Source: a virus. From it: a stretch of 50,384 bases of DNA. Every line of letters starts with the position of its first letter. The first letter of the stretch is position 1. The DNA lies in IMG/VR virus record IMGVR_UViG_3300030117_004591, positions 1 through 50,384 of that record; one strand, 5' to 3'. The position numbers were made by a program, and so were the translations under genes. This document shows, one piece after another, positions 17,219 through 26,679 of the stretch. The notes beneath the pieces were generated by a model, which made no database searches, was not told the DNA's origin, and saw only the letters and a program-made list of their open reading frames with translations.

Positions 17219-17644
17219 TTAACTGATCGTAATTCCAGCTGCGACTTTTCCAAGTCCACCAACTATATACCATGCAGAGCCGTCACAAACAAGTTTAACC
17301 CAGTCGCCAGCAACTGCGTTGCCATCAACAAAGTTAACTTGTGTATCAGTTCCGTCAGAAGTATCAGCTGTATCATCGGTTGCACCAGCAGATACGCTAC
17401 CTAAAACGTAATCTGATGAAGAGGCCGAAGATACAGCATAGTCAGCACCACTAGGAGCAGTTTTTACTACAAATGTAGCATTCCACCCAGCATTTCCTGA
17501 AGCGGCAGGCAAAGTAGTCGTAAAGCCACCAGCTAGATCTAAGAAAAAGATCTTGCCACTATCGCCTACGCCTAATGTACTTGCAGCAGTTAAGGATTCG
17601 CAGTAACTGCCATCCCAACCAGCATTTGCACCTAACTTAGCCAT
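17219..17644 (-). CDS. Capsid decoration-type protein, 141 aa
   Basis: It is small, Gly/Ala/Ser/Asp-rich and Lys-poor, with beta-strand character (GKIFFLDLAGGFTTTLPAASGNAG, NAVAGDWVKLVCDGSAWYIVGG). The WYIVGGL end resembles the C-terminal strand of small beta-sandwich head or fibre proteins. It lies two genes after the capsid gene, in the usual decoration position, with a strong hairpin after it. No enzymatic motif is seen. Confidence 0.6.
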   Translation of the reverse strand: MAKLGANAGWDGSYCESLTAASTLGVGDSGKIFFLDLAGGFTTTLPAASGNAGWNATFVVKTAPSGADYAVSSASSSDYVLGSVSAGATDDTADTSDGTDTQVNFVDGNAVAGDWVKLVCDGSAWYIVGGLGKVAAGITIS

Positions 17645-17654
17645 TATCTACCTC

Positions 17655-18170
17655 CTAAACCAGTTCAACGCTAAAAGCGTCTATTCTGAACTCGTTATCA
17701 GCATGTGCAACACTCCAGTCTACATTTAAAGCTACAGGAATACCTGCAGTTGTATCTTTACTTGTAAGAGATGTAGTACCTATTACTACAGTAGCTCCAA
17801 GAGCATCTGTTCGCAATTCAGATATAGCTGTCATAGTTCCAGAAGAACCTATAGAAGTTACATGAACATCTGCCCATGCATACACTACATCGTTATCATC
17901 TACATTAAGAGCTGCTCCAGTAGCAATAGCTGTTCCGCCAAAGTTAAGAACAGGAGTTAAAGTATCTGTGCTATTATTATCAATAACAGTTCCAAATACT
18001 TTTATTCTAACTATGTCCCCTACTTCTAACTTATTAGCTGGAATAACCATAGAGCATATATCTGCAGCATCTGTAGTATTTTCATGCTCTCTACCAGTTC
18101 CTGCTTCAGAATATAGCCTTTCTCCAACTCTACTGTCGAAGGAGTTTTGTCCGTATAAAGGATTTTTCAT
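17655..18170 (-). CDS. Probable head decoration/virion protein, 171 aa
   Basis: It is beta-rich (MVIPANKLEVGDIVRIKVFGTV, LTPVLNFGGTAIATG, WSVAHADNEFRIDAFSVELV), without membrane or catalytic motifs. It starts 12 bases after the capsid gene stop. Size, composition and place fit a head decoration or head-fibre base protein. The call is contextual. Confidence 0.6.
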   Translation of the reverse strand: MKNPLYGQNSFDSRVGERLYSEAGTGREHENTTDAADICSMVIPANKLEVGDIVRIKVFGTVIDNNSTDTLTPVLNFGGTAIATGAALNVDDNDVVYAWADVHVTSIGSSGTMTAISELRTDALGATVVIGTTSLTSKDTTAGIPVALNVDWSVAHADNEFRIDAFSVELV

Positions 18171-18182
18171 AAAATTAACTCC

Positions 18183-19724
18183 TTATACCCAAAGGGCGTG
18201 TGTTTCAGGGCAGCACCATTCCATACCAGCTTCAGTAAGGATTTGGTCCACTCTACGATCGACTCCAGAGTTCTCTAAAGTTTGAACTCCTACGTAGACA
18301 CCTGTGTCTCTGTTAATACCATTACCAACTAATGGACGATATGCACAATACTTCATGTTAATACCAATCATTTTAACATTTGTACTGTCTAAGTGAACGT
18401 TTCTTGCAACATTCATATCACCATATACAGTTGAAATAGTTGAAATATCTACTCCAAACACTTTCTTCTTACCTGTTAGAGACATTTCTGCTCTTAGGTT
18501 AGGAGATTGCTCTAGATTGTTTTGGAAGTATCCAGATAGTTTATGCAACCAATTGTAAACTGCTGTATTGCAGAAAAATACAGTTGAGCCTGCATTGTTA
18601 TATCTAGGGTCTAACATTGCTGATAGATCATCCAAGAAATCGTCTTGTGTTTTTGTTGAAGTATTTAAACTGAATGAGTTTCCATAAGTAGAAATATAGT
18701 CAACAGCTCCTTGAGTTGTACCATAAGTAGCACTTTGAGAACCAAATAATAAAGAATTCTCAATATCCCATTTATGCTCAATAAGCTTTTCTTTCCATAT
18801 TCTAGCCCATTCGTTACCTTCATACTTAAGAACAGTAGCTCTATCTGTATTATTCATCACTGCTGATGTTTTCCAGATTTGAGTTTGTCCGTGAGCAGTA
18901 CTGTAAGGCTGATCTTGCCATGTTTCTGGGTAACCAGAGCCAGCAGCAAAAGCGCTACCTACTACATAAGTCTTAAAAGATTCCATGAATTCAGTAGACT
19001 TTGCTGTAGATGTTACAGTAGCATCATATCCTAAACCACCACCTGCAGTACCAGTTTCATCTGTGCTTACCGCTGAAGTAAAGTAAACTGAAGATGCTCC
19101 TTTAACACAAGTAGCATTTACAATTGCTTTATTTACTGTAGCAGATGCAGATGAGTTAACTCCTTGAGTATCTAAATCTACGCTATTAATTTTCCATAGC
19201 GAATATCCAGAAACTGTACCAGCAATAGAATTAGCATTGCTAGAAGCATGAGGTATTTTGATTAATTGGCCAGGAATAAAAAACTGAGGCTGTGTTCCTT
19301 CAATACCTTCTGAGTAATCTACTACTTGACCATATATATTTGTTTGGTTACCGTTACTATTGTAATCAGTAAAGAATCCAAAAGAGTATATGTCACCCGC
19401 TGATGGTGATAAAGCTGAGTCTGTTTCTACTCCTGTTGCAGGTACAGAACCAGCACTTGAATCATAATCAGCCATATAGGCATATCTTTTGGTATATGAT
19501 GAACGTTTTTCAGTAAACTTGAAAGACGGATCATCGGTAGGCTTCTTAGAGACCATACTAACAAACCTAAAGAACGGATCTTGAGCTAAAGCTAATTCAG
19601 ATACGTAATCACCAAAGTTATACTTTCGTCTTAACGCACCCGTATTTAACTGTACAGAAGATTCGCCTCTTTCTATTGAACCAGAAGTATAATTACTTCC
19701 AGTTACACTTAGACTATCTGACAT
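18183..19724 (-). CDS. Major capsid protein (HK97-like), 513 aa
   Basis: Place after portal and scaffold, size and sequence style support this. The N-terminus (LRRKYNFGDYVSELALAQDPFFRFVSMVSKKPTDDPSFKF) looks like the N-arm of SU10/P22-type capsid proteins, NEWARIWKEKLIEHKWDIENSLLFG like the spine-helix region, and the C-terminus (VGVQTLENSGVDRRVDQILTEAGMEWCCPETHALWV) like the final A-domain strands. A central Ser/Thr-rich insertion (about residues 130-260) may be an exposed domain. No protease gene is nearby, so maturation by cleavage is uncertain. Confidence 0.8.
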   Translation of the reverse strand: MSDSLSVTGSNYTSGSIERGESSVQLNTGALRRKYNFGDYVSELALAQDPFFRFVSMVSKKPTDDPSFKFTEKRSSYTKRYAYMADYDSSAGSVPATGVETDSALSPSAGDIYSFGFFTDYNSNGNQTNIYGQVVDYSEGIEGTQPQFFIPGQLIKIPHASSNANSIAGTVSGYSLWKINSVDLDTQGVNSSASATVNKAIVNATCVKGASSVYFTSAVSTDETGTAGGGLGYDATVTSTAKSTEFMESFKTYVVGSAFAAGSGYPETWQDQPYSTAHGQTQIWKTSAVMNNTDRATVLKYEGNEWARIWKEKLIEHKWDIENSLLFGSQSATYGTTQGAVDYISTYGNSFSLNTSTKTQDDFLDDLSAMLDPRYNNAGSTVFFCNTAVYNWLHKLSGYFQNNLEQSPNLRAEMSLTGKKKVFGVDISTISTVYGDMNVARNVHLDSTNVKMIGINMKYCAYRPLVGNGINRDTGVYVGVQTLENSGVDRRVDQILTEAGMEWCCPETHALWV

Positions 19725-19785
19725 TTGTCTATCTCCTTATTATTTAAATTAAGTTTAGATAGACTTTAATATAAATTATATTAGT

Positions 19786-20724
19786 CTACCCAAACAGGTT
19801 ATCTACACTATCATCAAAACCGAGAATATTTTCAAAAACATTTCTGTCTTCACTTTTAGTCTCGCCTTGACTATTTGCTCCACTAGCAGAAGTAGGCATA
19901 TTTCGCACATTCTTCATCTGGTTAATCATATCCTGTTTGGCATTGTCAGCGACATTTTTAGCTGCTTTATCTTTATTTAAGAGAAAATGAACATCATTTA
20001 ACGTCATCTTATGTTGTTTGGCCTGACTCTTAAAAGCGTCATATTCTTCTTGAGTCATGTTTTTCTCTTGCATAAATCGCATTTCTTCTTCTTTTAGCGC
20101 ACGAGCTTTTTGCATTTGCACAGCTCTTTGTTGCTCTTGCTGAAAAATGGTATTAACTCTTTGCTGAACCATACCATCTACATGTGCATTCATAACTTTA
20201 GCACTATCAGAATCAGGGTCTGTCATAGCTTCTTGTTGGTCAAAAACAAAATCTTCACCAAGGTCTAATTGCTCTTGAATAGATTTTGCTGGTGGACCTC
20301 CATTTTGAAGATATTCTCTGACATGATTAACTAGCCCACTATCTTGCTTCATAGCATCGAGAACAGGTACAAAAGCTTCCACTTCTTTATACTTGTCTCT
20401 CCATCTAACGGCTTCTCGACTACTGTCTTTGTATCTTTTTTCCCAGTTAGAACCGTTACCTAACTGATCCACATTATTGGAGCCAATGTCTTGTGTATTG
20501 TGGGTTACCTGTTCGGGGCCACTTGTTTGACTTTGGGTTGCCTCAGCGTTTTCTGGCATATCTTGTATACCACTATTTACTGCATTTTCTAATCCGTCAA
20601 AAAAGGCTTGAGAGCCTGATGAAGTATTTTCTACTTCTTGTGTCTGGGTTGCTTCTGCCGATTCTAATGTATCAGCTTGCATTCCAATCTCAGGGTTGCC
20701 GCCACCTTGCTCTTGATCTGTCAT
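19786..20724 (-). CDS. Scaffolding protein, 312 aa
   Basis: It is acidic and Gln/Glu-rich, with a disordered N-terminus (repeats of EATQ) and a helical, charged C-terminal half (QQRVNTIFQQEQQRAVQMQKARALKEEEMRF). That composition, and the position between portal and capsid genes, is typical of podovirus scaffolds that guide procapsid assembly and then exit. It ends in IFGFDDSVDNLFG-like residues that may contact the capsid protein. Confidence 0.75.
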   Translation of the reverse strand: MTDQEQGGGNPEIGMQADTLESAEATQTQEVENTSSGSQAFFDGLENAVNSGIQDMPENAEATQSQTSGPEQVTHNTQDIGSNNVDQLGNGSNWEKRYKDSSREAVRWRDKYKEVEAFVPVLDAMKQDSGLVNHVREYLQNGGPPAKSIQEQLDLGEDFVFDQQEAMTDPDSDSAKVMNAHVDGMVQQRVNTIFQQEQQRAVQMQKARALKEEEMRFMQEKNMTQEEYDAFKSQAKQHKMTLNDVHFLLNKDKAAKNVADNAKQDMINQMKNVRNMPTSASGANSQGETKSEDRNVFENILGFDDSVDNLFG

Positions 20725-20763
20725 AGTTTTCCTCCCTATTTAACAGTTTTTTCCTTGCTTATA

Positions 20764-23100
20764 TTACTCAGACTTTTCTGAATTTTCCAAGCTATTTTTA
20801 TAATTTTGTAACATATCGTTAGCTCTAGCCTTAACTAGCTTACCTTCATTGAGAACACTGCCCTTAACATTATCCATCATTGCTTGAGCTTTTAAGAGGT
20901 CTTTGTTTAGCTTATTATTGCTAGCTAGTTCAGCTTTTTCTATGTTAGATTTAACCTCTTCTTTCTTTTTATTAATCTCAACTGTAGCTTGCATAGTTTT
21001 GTTTTTTATGCCAGCCTGTACAAGTTGTCTCTCAAGTGTCTCTATAGTGCCATCTTTATCTTTTAATGCTTCAGATAATTGACTTAATTGACTTTGCATT
21101 TGAGAATACATACTCTTTCTTTTAACGATACTTTCTTTGTTTCTTAAATCTGTTTCGGCTAATACGGCTATATCATCAACAACTCCTAACTGCATTAACT
21201 GTTTTAATTCTTCAAGATAAGCCCATCTATTAATAGGCAATGTAGAGCCTGATATAATTCTAACATCATATTTTAATGCAGATATATCCATCGATTTGCC
21301 CACAGCCTCTCCCATATCATTATATATAGGTATATTAATTTCTTGAGTTTTCCCTTCTCGTATTGCATTTGGCTGCAATATTCTAAATCTTTTATTAGCA
21401 GTATATGTTGCTTGACAAAACTGAAAAACAAGCTGTCCTAATTGTTTTAAAGCAGGTTCCATAGAAGTAGTCATCCATTGCTTTATTCTTCTTGTCCCAT
21501 ACTCATCCATAGCTAACATGCCTCTATACGTTTCAGCTCCACCACCACTATCTCCCATCATAGAGCTATATATACCAGCTAAATACTCCATATCTTGTTT
21601 ACCTTGCTGAACTATACTATAAAAAGCATTCGATAAAGGCATTGGTTGTATTGGTGTAGGAGGTGTTACTCCTGGTCTAATCGGAAGCAAAGCTCCTGGA
21701 CTAGAAGAATATTTCTCCCAAAGCTCTTCGTCTATCCCACCTTCTTCATACATCCATCTTAAACTACTACCTAAAGAAGCATTATGCACCATAATTTGGT
21801 GAGATTTATTTATCTCTTGTTGTTTTCCTATTAAAGGAGCTACTGCGCTCATAGGAAAAGGTGTTCCAGTCCATTTAAAATGAAACGGAACTATTGGATA
21901 GTCTTTTACAGTTTCAGGTAAAACTTTTTCATATAAAACTTTATCGCCCGCAACGCATGTTTGTTTTAATCTTACAGTGTAGAATTGAACACTATCAACT
22001 ATATTTTTAGCAAAACTTTCTTCTGCCATCATTATGTTAAATTCTTTTTCTGAAACTATTACATTTTCTATCTTTGATGCTTCTGATTGCAATTTGCTCA
22101 TACATTCTTGTTGGTATGATTGAAGTTGTTTCTGCATCATTTCTTGCGCTTTTGTAAGCTCTAATTGATATCTTTCAGGCAACATTTTTCCAGATTGAAC
22201 AGCTGCTTGCATTTCTTTATCTTGCTCTAAAAGCTGTACTTGCATTTCCTGTTGCATTTCTTTAACCATAACTTCGCATTGTTGAGCTAATTGCTTTAAT
22301 TGCTCTTCATTTGGAGGTATTCTATAAAATACGCTCATATTAGAAACTTTTATCTTCTCATATATTTCAAAAAATTCAACAAGAGGATCTTGCTTACCAT
22401 CTGCAGTTATACCCATTCCAATTTGCTCATTACTATCATTATAAGCAAATAAAGACTGGTCATCGTCTCCTAATGGTCTTTGCGAATAAGTTCTTTGTTG
22501 CTGTTCGCTACTATTAGAAGCATTAATTTTTCTTTTAGCATCTGGGAAAAGTTTAATTAAATGATTTTTAGGAAGTATTTTCCTTATCATTACGTAGGCT
22601 GCATCTTTAAAAAGCATATCTCTTGACTTAGGGTCTACATAAACATCAAAAGGTTCTGGTTGTTGCAATACAACTTCACCCATACCATTGTCTGCATCTC
22701 TATCTACAGTAACTAGCATATACCCTATGCTTTTTGTTATGCAATCATTTACAGCATTATTATATAAGGTAGAGCCATTAGAATGATTCCAGACATAATC
22801 AGCTAAGTCTGATATAACTGTAGCAACATCTGTATCTGAGCCATCTACACCTACTGCTTGCCATCTTGGATTATTTGCTGTTGCGTAAAAATTCAACATT
22901 TCTACTACAGGCAATATCCTGTTTACAGTAAATGTAGGCATTCCTTGTTCTTCTAAAGACTGCTTTTCATTAACAGTCAATTGATCGTCATGAGCAAATT
23001 CATAACCTTTTTGATTGATAGATTCCCACTGCTTTCTCGTCCAGCTATTTGCTAGATCGTACAGCTGTCTTACTTCATCGGCTCTTTTCTTTTTTGCCAT
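20764..23100 (-). CDS. Portal protein, P22-like, 778 aa
   Basis: The N-terminal half has FTVNRILPVVEMLNFYATANNP and LQQPEPFDVYVDPKSRD, and further on AVAPLIGKQQEINKSHQIM and GAETYRGMLAMDEYGTRRIKQW, all typical of P22-type portals that form the dodecameric DNA entry ring. A Gln-rich coiled coil (about residues 255-330) is inserted, and the C-terminus after residue 690 is a long helix that could form a barrel. Its length is close to P22 gp1. It lies between the lysis/terminase genes and the scaffold gene. Confidence 0.85.
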   Translation of the reverse strand: MAKKKRADEVRQLYDLANSWTRKQWESINQKGYEFAHDDQLTVNEKQSLEEQGMPTFTVNRILPVVEMLNFYATANNPRWQAVGVDGSDTDVATVISDLADYVWNHSNGSTLYNNAVNDCITKSIGYMLVTVDRDADNGMGEVVLQQPEPFDVYVDPKSRDMLFKDAAYVMIRKILPKNHLIKLFPDAKRKINASNSSEQQQRTYSQRPLGDDDQSLFAYNDSNEQIGMGITADGKQDPLVEFFEIYEKIKVSNMSVFYRIPPNEEQLKQLAQQCEVMVKEMQQEMQVQLLEQDKEMQAAVQSGKMLPERYQLELTKAQEMMQKQLQSYQQECMSKLQSEASKIENVIVSEKEFNIMMAEESFAKNIVDSVQFYTVRLKQTCVAGDKVLYEKVLPETVKDYPIVPFHFKWTGTPFPMSAVAPLIGKQQEINKSHQIMVHNASLGSSLRWMYEEGGIDEELWEKYSSSPGALLPIRPGVTPPTPIQPMPLSNAFYSIVQQGKQDMEYLAGIYSSMMGDSGGGAETYRGMLAMDEYGTRRIKQWMTTSMEPALKQLGQLVFQFCQATYTANKRFRILQPNAIREGKTQEINIPIYNDMGEAVGKSMDISALKYDVRIISGSTLPINRWAYLEELKQLMQLGVVDDIAVLAETDLRNKESIVKRKSMYSQMQSQLSQLSEALKDKDGTIETLERQLVQAGIKNKTMQATVEINKKKEEVKSNIEKAELASNNKLNKDLLKAQAMMDNVKGSVLNEGKLVKARANDMLQNYKNSLENSEKSE

Positions 23101-23107
23101 TTTTCTC

Positions 23108-23179
23108 CTACTTATCTATATTATATAGCATGTAAATTGTACCCAAACTTAAAAAAACTAATGCCATTATCAAAGTCAT
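23108..23179 (-). CDS. Single-helix membrane microprotein, 23 aa
   Basis: An ATG immediately follows the stop of the 123-aa gene (TAAATG). The peptide is almost entirely a membrane helix (MTLIMALVFLSLGTIYMLY) ending NIDK. It lies next to the endolysin pair and before the portal, so it may be a holin-like or antiholin-like peptide. The ribosome binding site is weak, and the frame is short enough to arise by chance. Confidence 0.4.
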   Translation of the reverse strand: MTLIMALVFLSLGTIYMLYNIDK

Positions 23180-23551
23180 TTATAATCTTTTTAAATTATT
23201 AATAATATCTTTTTCTACAGGTATAGACTTTCTGGTACTTAAAAAATCAAACCATTCATGTATAGCTTTGTCTATCTTGTCTAACTCATCTTTGGTTTCA
23301 TATATTCCAAAATGCCTCATATCCTTTTCATTCCTCCAATCACCTTTGTGCATTGAAGGTACTAATACGGCAGGAAATTTATCATCTGGATTTTCTGCTA
23401 CACTAAAATACTGTGTAAGTATATTAGAGGCCTTACCTTCTTTTGTAAAGTTTTCAACCATAGGAAACTCTTCAAGACTTAGTTCATAATCCCCAGTATA
23501 TTTAATATCTTTACCAGTATCTTTTAACCATTGATCAAATTCTTTATTCAT
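23180..23551 (-). CDS. Hypothetical protein, 123 aa
   Basis: The protein is acidic and helical with aromatic residues (DQWLKDTGKDIKYTGDYELS, then HEWFDFLSTRKSIPVEKD). Its start overlaps the endolysin stop by four bases (ATGA), so the two are coupled. No family is recognised. It could be a lysis accessory or a structural protein. Confidence 0.65.
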   Translation of the reverse strand: MNKEFDQWLKDTGKDIKYTGDYELSLEEFPMVENFTKEGKASNILTQYFSVAENPDDKFPAVLVPSMHKGDWRNEKDMRHFGIYETKDELDKIDKAIHEWFDFLSTRKSIPVEKDIINNLKRL

Positions 23552-23940
23552 TCTCTTATCTCAAAATGTGGGAAATCGTCAAAACGATTATCCTTTACTC
23601 TAAAGTCCATATCCCAATCTCCACCCCATCTTAACTTGATACCCATGCTACGAGCAATGCCAATAACAAACCCTGCAAAAAGAGTTTGTCGCTCCCTATC
23701 ACTCCAATCCACTGGATAAGGGGTGACGTCCACAGCACGGCTAGGGGAAGAATTATGCCTCCCATTAGGGAATTTAACTTTAGTTTTACCTTCTTCAAAA
23801 AGCTTGTTTTGTCTTTCAGCACTTCTATGTCCCTCCAATACAGAACAATCTACATATTTTATTACTTCATTAAAAACCTTTTGTAATCTTTTATCACAAC
23901 TGGCTAAGTTTTTTTTAGATTTATTTCCAAATCTAGGCAT
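23548..23940 (-). CDS. Endolysin, peptidase M15 (D-Ala-D-Ala carboxypeptidase / L-Ala-D-Glu endopeptidase type), 130 aa
   Basis: The zinc site fits M15: H62 and D71 in GRHNSSPSRAVDVTPYP, and H125 in FPHFEI, with EGHRSAERQ upstream and MGIKLRWGGDWD before the last ligand. The family cuts peptidoglycan stem peptides, as in T5 or A500 endolysins. There is no signal peptide, so it depends on a holin (candidate at 13488-13637). It sits right after TerL. Confidence 0.88.
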   Translation of the reverse strand: MPRFGNKSKKNLASCDKRLQKVFNEVIKYVDCSVLEGHRSAERQNKLFEEGKTKVKFPNGRHNSSPSRAVDVTPYPVDWSDRERQTLFAGFVIGIARSMGIKLRWGGDWDMDFRVKDNRFDDFPHFEIRE

Positions 23941-23949
23941 AATATCTCC

Positions 23950-25503
23950 TTACGCTGTTACCCAATTTTTTGGTGTTCTTTTTTTCTTATACCAACCTTC
24001 TTTATTTTCGCTTAATCCTTGTGGAGGATGCGCATATTTACATGCATACGCTAATGCATCAATTGTGTCATCATGAGCCATTCTCGGTCCAAATGTCATA
24101 ATTTCTCTATGTAAATCATATTGCGTTTTCTTTATATGAACCTGACCAACAGCAAATCTTTGAGCCATTATTTCTTGAATTCTATCTCTTTTACTCATTC
24201 TGTTGCCAGGCTTCTCTTCTTTAAATGGAATAATAAATTCATTCCTTCTTCTCATTTCTGCCCTTATAGCTTGGAATACAGGCTTACTCATTGTAGTATC
24301 CTCTATTGTAAATAGCTTAGGGCTATAAAATTTTGCATACCTAAAAATATGGTCTACTATACCAATTTTATCTGTTCCTGGAATACCAAGAACTGGCAAG
24401 GTTCTATCTCTTATGTAGTCTAATACATATATATTATTATCAGGAGTTATTGCAATAGCGATAATAACAGAAAAATCCGAATTACGCCTAGCTGAATCTG
24501 TAGCAGGGTCAACCCCGATATAAATACTGCAAGGTTTAGGGTCTTCACCATTAGGTAAAATATATGTAATTCCACTTTCTTCATCTTTGCTAAATGTTCC
24601 ATCCCAATATTTAACATGATCTCTTGTAAATATAGAGTCTTCTTCGCTTTGAACTTCCATCATATATTCTTGGTAAAATTTTTGAGGAGTCCCGCTATCC
24701 TGGTAAAACTTTTTCTTTCTTTCCATTTCCTTATGACCGAACCATGAAGGCCATAAAGGAGTTCCATCTTCTTGTAAAGCTTTATAAGTAACTACTTCCC
24801 AACTATAAGGAACTTTTTCTTTTTTAGACTGTTCGTAACCTATTAATATTTTTTGTATAAAAGCATCAAAATGAACTGGTGTTCCGTTAATTCTCAATCT
24901 TCCCGTCTTTGGTTCGAGCGCAGGGAAAACAACTGCTGTGACAAGATTACTGATTTTGGAGCGTGACTCAGCCGTGATCGTATTATTCTCGTCTTCAAAG
25001 TCATCAAGTACAATAAGATCATAACGCTTATGTAACTTGGCACCACCACGAATACCAGAAAGATTAGATTTAGAAATAAGCTTAGTCCCGTTTTTAAGTT
25101 CGATATCATCCTCTGTCCATTTTTTACCCTTTAAATCACCAAAATAATACCTAATTTTATCATTATACTCCACATGATACTTTATATAATCTAGATTAGG
25201 AATAGATATTTTTGAACTTGCAGCAACCCATCCATAAAACAAAGGCTCTGTAGTAAAACAAAAGTCACGAAGTATATTGCATTTAGTAAGAACCGTTTTA
25301 CCATGTCCTCTAGGCAATATAATCGCAACTTGTCTTTTCTCTAAATCTGAAAGCGTGTCCGCTACCTGATAATGAAAAAATGGTGTTTCAGATCTCATAA
25401 AGTCATCTGGCAAAAAAAGCTTACCAAAAGCAATCATATCTTTGCTAGCTAACTCTAATTCTTCTTCTACTTTAGATACATTATTAAAGTTGACATTAGC
25501 CAT
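23950..25503 (-). CDS. terL: Terminase large subunit, 517 aa
   Basis: The packaging motor ATPase is clear: Walker A at 64-70 (PRGHGKT), Walker B at about 162-170 (DLIVLDDFE), and a C-terminal RNase-H-like nuclease with D332 (IGVDPATD), E401 (FTIED) and D478/D479 (AHDDTIDAL). The length is in the usual range. It ends ten bases before the endolysin gene. Confidence 0.95.
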   Translation of the reverse strand: MANVNFNNVSKVEEELELASKDMIAFGKLFLPDDFMRSETPFFHYQVADTLSDLEKRQVAIILPRGHGKTVLTKCNILRDFCFTTEPLFYGWVAASSKISIPNLDYIKYHVEYNDKIRYYFGDLKGKKWTEDDIELKNGTKLISKSNLSGIRGGAKLHKRYDLIVLDDFEDENNTITAESRSKISNLVTAVVFPALEPKTGRLRINGTPVHFDAFIQKILIGYEQSKKEKVPYSWEVVTYKALQEDGTPLWPSWFGHKEMERKKKFYQDSGTPQKFYQEYMMEVQSEEDSIFTRDHVKYWDGTFSKDEESGITYILPNGEDPKPCSIYIGVDPATDSARRNSDFSVIIAIAITPDNNIYVLDYIRDRTLPVLGIPGTDKIGIVDHIFRYAKFYSPKLFTIEDTTMSKPVFQAIRAEMRRRNEFIIPFKEEKPGNRMSKRDRIQEIMAQRFAVGQVHIKKTQYDLHREIMTFGPRMAHDDTIDALAYACKYAHPPQGLSENKEGWYKKKRTPKNWVTA

Positions 25504-25511
25504 TAATTTTT

Positions 25512-25700
25512 TTAATGCAGCTTACCTGTAATATTCATTAATTTTTTAAATCGCATTTGAGTTACTTTTTCAGGATTTAATTTAAAGAGCATAGATTCAG
25601 CATTTAATCTGTTTAGCTCTCCATAACCATATTTAATATTTGCAAACTCACTCTCGCTTTTATCAAACTCCATCCTTAGTTTTTCTATATTTTTACGCAA
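25512..25700 (-). CDS. Small hypothetical protein, 62 aa (TTG start)
   Basis: The frame starts with TTG at 25700, preceded by AAGGAG at a normal spacing, and overlaps the end of the 51-aa gene by eight bases. It is helical and charged (KLRMEFDKSESEFANIKYGYGEL). No family is recognised. It precedes TerL by eight bases. Confidence 0.6.
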   Translation of the reverse strand: MRKNIEKLRMEFDKSESEFANIKYGYGELNRLNAESMLFKLNPEKVTQMRFKKLMNITGKLH

Positions 25701-25848
25701 CTTCTTCTCCTTCTATAGGTTTATGGACAGCTTTTATGTAAGCTTGATTTCTATTTATATCGCTTAAAAGTATTTTATATCTTGAAGAAACAGGTATAAA
25801 ATTGTCCATAGCCTTTAATGCTTTTTTCATATTATTTTTTTTATTCAT
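25693..25848 (-). CDS. Small hypothetical protein, 51 aa
   Basis: ATG at 25848 lies one base after the stop of the 272-aa gene. The product is basic and helical (starting MNKKNNMKKALKAMDNF). The end carries the AAGGAG used by the next gene. No ribosome binding site of its own is visible, so translation probably depends on coupling. Confidence 0.5.
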   Translation of the reverse strand: MNKKNNMKKALKAMDNFIPVSSRYKILLSDINRNQAYIKAVHKPIEGEEVA

Positions 25849-25849
25849 A

Positions 25850-26668
25850 TTAATAATCTAACCAGCTAGTAAAGTCAGAAAACATTCTTCCGTACCAAGT
25901 ATTAGGTATTTCAAAATCGCTTCCTTCAATTTTTTTCTTACTTATAGGATTTGTTAAATACATTTTTATAGGTTCACCTTCTTTTAGTTGTGATACATTG
26001 TACCTATTCTCATAACCTTTATACATTGCGTCTACAATATTATCAGTGCTAAGAGTATAGCCAGTATCTCCAACAGAAATATTAATATCATAATCTCCTG
26101 CATTATGATAGAAATCTTTAGCAGCTACATATAAATTATCTAATTTACTATGAATAGGTTTTGCTACAGACATTACAGCGTCATCTAAATGAGAAGCTAT
26201 TCCATGTTCTTCACTTAAAAGCCCGTGGCTTATAGGGCCTGGCCCAACTACCTTAACATATGGATCAAGAAAATCATATATAGCTTCGTTTGCCTGGTCT
26301 AATTTTTTACCATAATATCCAAACATAAAATCAGGTTCATCTAAGTTTTGAGCAAGCTTTAATGTTTCAGATTTTTTACGAGCCATATTATCTTCATTCA
26401 TAGTTAGTCTATTTTCTGTTTTACTTAAATTAAAAGCTTCATCTATAGTTTGAGGGCCGTATTCAGGAGAATTTGTATAGCCACCATGAGAAACTACATT
26501 CCCTTCTCTGTCTGTAACTATACCTTCAGGAATTACGTTAAGATTTTTTCCAACAAGCCTTACATCGTCTAATTTTAAATTTGGAGTTGTTTTTTTAGTA
26601 GTGTCGTCATCAACTAACATTACGTCATCTAACATAGTATCCATTATTAATCTTTCAGTTTTCGCCAT
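25850..26668 (-). CDS. Hypothetical protein, 272 aa
   Basis: The protein is acidic with many Asp/Asn; no membrane segment or catalytic motif can be read. It begins MAKTERLIMDTMLDDVMLVDDD and has a similar LDDVRLVG soon after, a short internal repeat. It is preceded by GAGGAGATTAGT. It is in the terminase operon and may be a virion or packaging protein. Confidence 0.7.
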   Translation of the reverse strand: MAKTERLIMDTMLDDVMLVDDDTTKKTTPNLKLDDVRLVGKNLNVIPEGIVTDREGNVVSHGGYTNSPEYGPQTIDEAFNLSKTENRLTMNEDNMARKKSETLKLAQNLDEPDFMFGYYGKKLDQANEAIYDFLDPYVKVVGPGPISHGLLSEEHGIASHLDDAVMSVAKPIHSKLDNLYVAAKDFYHNAGDYDINISVGDTGYTLSTDNIVDAMYKGYENRYNVSQLKEGEPIKMYLTNPISKKKIEGSDFEIPNTWYGRMFSDFTSWLDY

Positions 26669-26679
26669 ACTAATCTCCT